Program-made: the position numbers and the translations under genes
Notes under the pieces: model-generated
Seen by the model: only the letters and a program-made list of their open reading frames with translations
Told to the model about the DNA's origin: nothing
Databases searched by the model: none
Part shown: piece after piece, positions 31,652 through 33,119 of the stretch
Numbering within the stretch: the stretch's first letter is position 1
Layout: every line of letters starts with the position of its first letter
Assembly: GCF_020521235.1 (NCBI RefSeq)
Contig: NZ_BLAY01000116.1
Location: 1-33,119 of the forward strand
DNA length: 33,119 nt
Reading direction: 5' to 3'
From: Microseira wollei NIES-4236
GTDB taxonomy: Bacteria > Cyanobacteriota > Cyanobacteriia > Cyanobacteriales > Aerosakkonemataceae

Positions 31652-32779
31652 ATGACCAACACAATTTTAAAACATCAACACCCGCTTACAGAATATATTA
31701 ACCGTCTGAAAAGGGGACAGGCACTGCTGCAAGATACGCCGGAAAATGTATTGGAAGTGGTGGGAATTCTCAAAAGTTATGGCGTGGTGATGGACGCCTA
31801 CTATAAAAATCTCCTCTACATTGCCGACCATCAATTTTTAGTGCTGTTTCCCTTTTTTAAATACTTCAACGGCGAGATTACTTGGGGAAAATTGCTGCGT
31901 CATTGGTGGCACGATCGGATTAATTTTGAGTATGCAGAGTACTGCATGAGAACGATGATGTGGCACGGCGGCGGCGGGTTGGATGCTTATTTAGATTCAG
32001 ATGAGTTTAGGAAGCGAGCGCAACCCGCAATCCTTGCCAAAATTAAGCATAATTTCTTCATCCAAGGCGTGCAACAACTGTTTCCAGAATTTTTACCCGA
32101 ACAGGTGCGTCTCTTTGCTTATTACAGCGCTTTGGGTCAATTTTGGCAGGTGATGTGTCCGATGTTCCTCAATTTATCTGATCGATATGACCGAGGAGAA
32201 ATTAAAACCATTCCCCAAGTCGTACAACATATCTTGGATGCGTTAGTAGCAGCAGCAAATTTGCCGATTACCTACTCGGTTAAAATTGACGGTAAAGTGT
32301 ATGAAATTATCCCAAAATCGGCAGGGTTAACCTTCCTTGCTGATACCGCCGTGCCTTACGTTGAGGCAGTTTTCTTTAGAGGCACGCCATTCCCCGGTAC
32401 GGTTTCTTACAACGCACAAGCTCAAGCTATTTCCCCGGATCAAGGTAGATTTGAATATGGGGCATTGTATGCCGATCCATTACCTATTGGTGGGGCGGGA
32501 ATTCCACCTACGCAATTGATGCAAGATATGCGTCATTATCTCCCAGAATATTTGCACGAAGTTTACCGCAAAACCCGTCGGGGAGAAGACGATTTGCGAG
32601 TGCAAATTTGTCAGACTTTTCAAAAGTCTATGTTCTGCGTTACGACGGCGGCAATTTTGGGATTGGCACCTCATCCCCTCAACACAAGCGATCCGAAGGA
32701 ACAAAAAGCAAATCAAGCTTATTTGGAAAATTGGATGGATCGGTTTATGACCTCGCGCTTAGTGGGTGTGAATAGTTAG
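31652..32779 (+). CDS. cupB: CO2 hydration protein CupB/CupA (Chp) of NDH-1MS
   Basis: A 375-residue protein from the preferred ATG (MTNTILKHQHPLTEYINRLK). The family sits on NdhF3/4 at the cytoplasmic side of the thylakoid membrane and hydrates CO2 to bicarbonate, driven by electron flow. LLRHWWHDRINFEYAEY (His84, Arg89) matches the region described as forming the zinc site with NdhF; GGGGLDAYLDS, FPEFLPEQVR and LGQFWQVM are typical. The frame is open from a TTG at 31610, but those 14 codons come from heptamer repeats. CupB rather than CupA is inferred from size and the missing cupS. A terminator follows at 32794. Confidence 0.85.
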   Translation: MTNTILKHQHPLTEYINRLKRGQALLQDTPENVLEVVGILKSYGVVMDAYYKNLLYIADHQFLVLFPFFKYFNGEITWGKLLRHWWHDRINFEYAEYCMRTMMWHGGGGLDAYLDSDEFRKRAQPAILAKIKHNFFIQGVQQLFPEFLPEQVRLFAYYSALGQFWQVMCPMFLNLSDRYDRGEIKTIPQVVQHILDALVAAANLPITYSVKIDGKVYEIIPKSAGLTFLADTAVPYVEAVFFRGTPFPGTVSYNAQAQAISPDQGRFEYGALYADPLPIGGAGIPPTQLMQDMRHYLPEYLHEVYRKTRRGEDDLRVQICQTFQKSMFCVTTAAILGLAPHPLNTSDPKEQKANQAYLENWMDRFMTSRLVGVNS

Positions 32780-32793
32780 AAACACTTTCATCT

Positions 32794-32829
32794 CCCTCTC
32801 CTTCAATAGGAGAGGGGGTATTTTATTTT
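32794..32829 (+). terminator. Intrinsic terminator of the ndhF-ndhD-cup operon
   Basis: CCCTCTCCT-TCAAT-AGGAGAGGG is a perfect 9-bp stem followed by GGTATTTTATTTTA, 15 nt after the cup stop codon. Confidence 0.8.
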
Positions 32830-32897
32830 ATGCGATCGCCCCCCTACATTTGGTATATCCACGGTGGCGTAGGGACACGGCGTCAAAGTCGCGGTAG

Positions 32898-33119
32898 TAG
32901 GGACAAGGCATGATAAATTTTTGCTGTTGTGAGAAAGATGTTGAATGCCGTGTCCCAACAGATCGATGGGGGTGCGATCAAAGATTGTTGGCGTAGGGAC
33001 AAGGCATGATAAATTTTTGCTGTTGTGAGAAAGATGTTGAATGCCGTGTCCCAACAGATCGATGGGGGTGCGATCAAAGATTGTTGGCGTAGGGACAAGG
33101 CATGATAAATTTTTGCTGT
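32898..33119. repeat. 96-bp tandem repeat running off the window
   Basis: Units begin at TAGGGACAAGG at 32898, 32994 and 33090. The first two look identical and the third is cut by the window end. Each unit contains GGGACAAGGCAT and its near complement ATGCCGTGTCCC about 35 nt apart, so each can fold into a hairpin. Minus-strand open frames here are a by-product of the period being divisible by three. Confidence 0.9.

Noticed and set aside
27949-32779. Inducible NdhF3-NdhD3-CupA-CupS operon
   Set aside because: No cupS follows the cup gene; a terminator comes 15 nt after it. The constitutive F4/D4/CupB type is preferred, though sequence alone does not prove it.
32803-33098. Two minus-strand repeat-containing frames (GHGIQHLSHNSKN repeats)
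   Set aside because: They are open only because the 96-bp repeat is divisible by three; no start signal and no protein-like features.
32898-33119. CRISPR array
   Set aside because: Whole units repeat without unique spacers, and there is no 25-40-bp repeat with variable spacer pattern.

Overview
The window comes from a beta-cyanobacterium, probably filamentous. It carries a beta-carboxysome operon (ccmK2-K1-L-M-N, then ccmO) next to an NDH-1 CO2-uptake operon (ndhF-ndhD-cup). HIP1-type octamers (GCGATCGC and near matches) are scattered throughout, and heptameric short tandem repeats sit between genes. A PatD-like gene points to filamentous relatives. No rRNA or tRNA was recognised.

Left part (1-10.4 kb). 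Two tandem precursor-peptide genes have an identical double-glycine leader and unrelated Cys-rich cores; the second has lost a final Cys-rich repeat to a frameshift. On the minus strand follow a PatD-like gene and a fused DppD-DppF-type ABC ATPase that overlap by 4 nt. Then come a RelA/SpoT-type (p)ppGpp enzyme, a small Spy/CpxP-like exported protein, SelO (protein AMPylase) and a GAF-PAS-GAF histidine kinase.

Middle (10.9-18.7 kb). Four minus-strand genes form an expanded family built from two modules: a LecA/PA-IL-like lectin domain with a recognisable calcium/sugar motif, and a ~200-residue domain resembling a class I glutamine-amidotransferase fold without its nucleophile. The two large genes (3 GATase-like repeats + lectin) arose by a segmental duplication that also copied 324 bp of upstream DNA. 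That upstream DNA contains a 50-bp perfect palindrome whose tip has changed in a compensatory way between copies. Inside one gene a 603-bp unit is repeated exactly. None of the four proteins has a visible signal peptide.

Right part (19-33 kb). A CmpR/RbcR-type LysR regulator, ccmO, a dead tnpB pseudogene holding a MITE with a 9-bp target duplication, ccmN (linker expanded by a 42-bp repeat), ccmM, ccmL, ccmK1 and ccmK2 all lie on the minus strand. The divergent ndhF-ndhD-cup operon on the plus strand encodes the specialised NDH-1 complex that converts CO2 to bicarbonate, so the two operons together form an inorganic-carbon-concentrating island. An IsrB-like (RRXRR/RuvC) gene with a pseudoknotted, omega-RNA-like leader sits between the divergent operons, and its first RuvC aspartate is replaced by alanine. 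The window ends inside a 96-bp tandem repeat.
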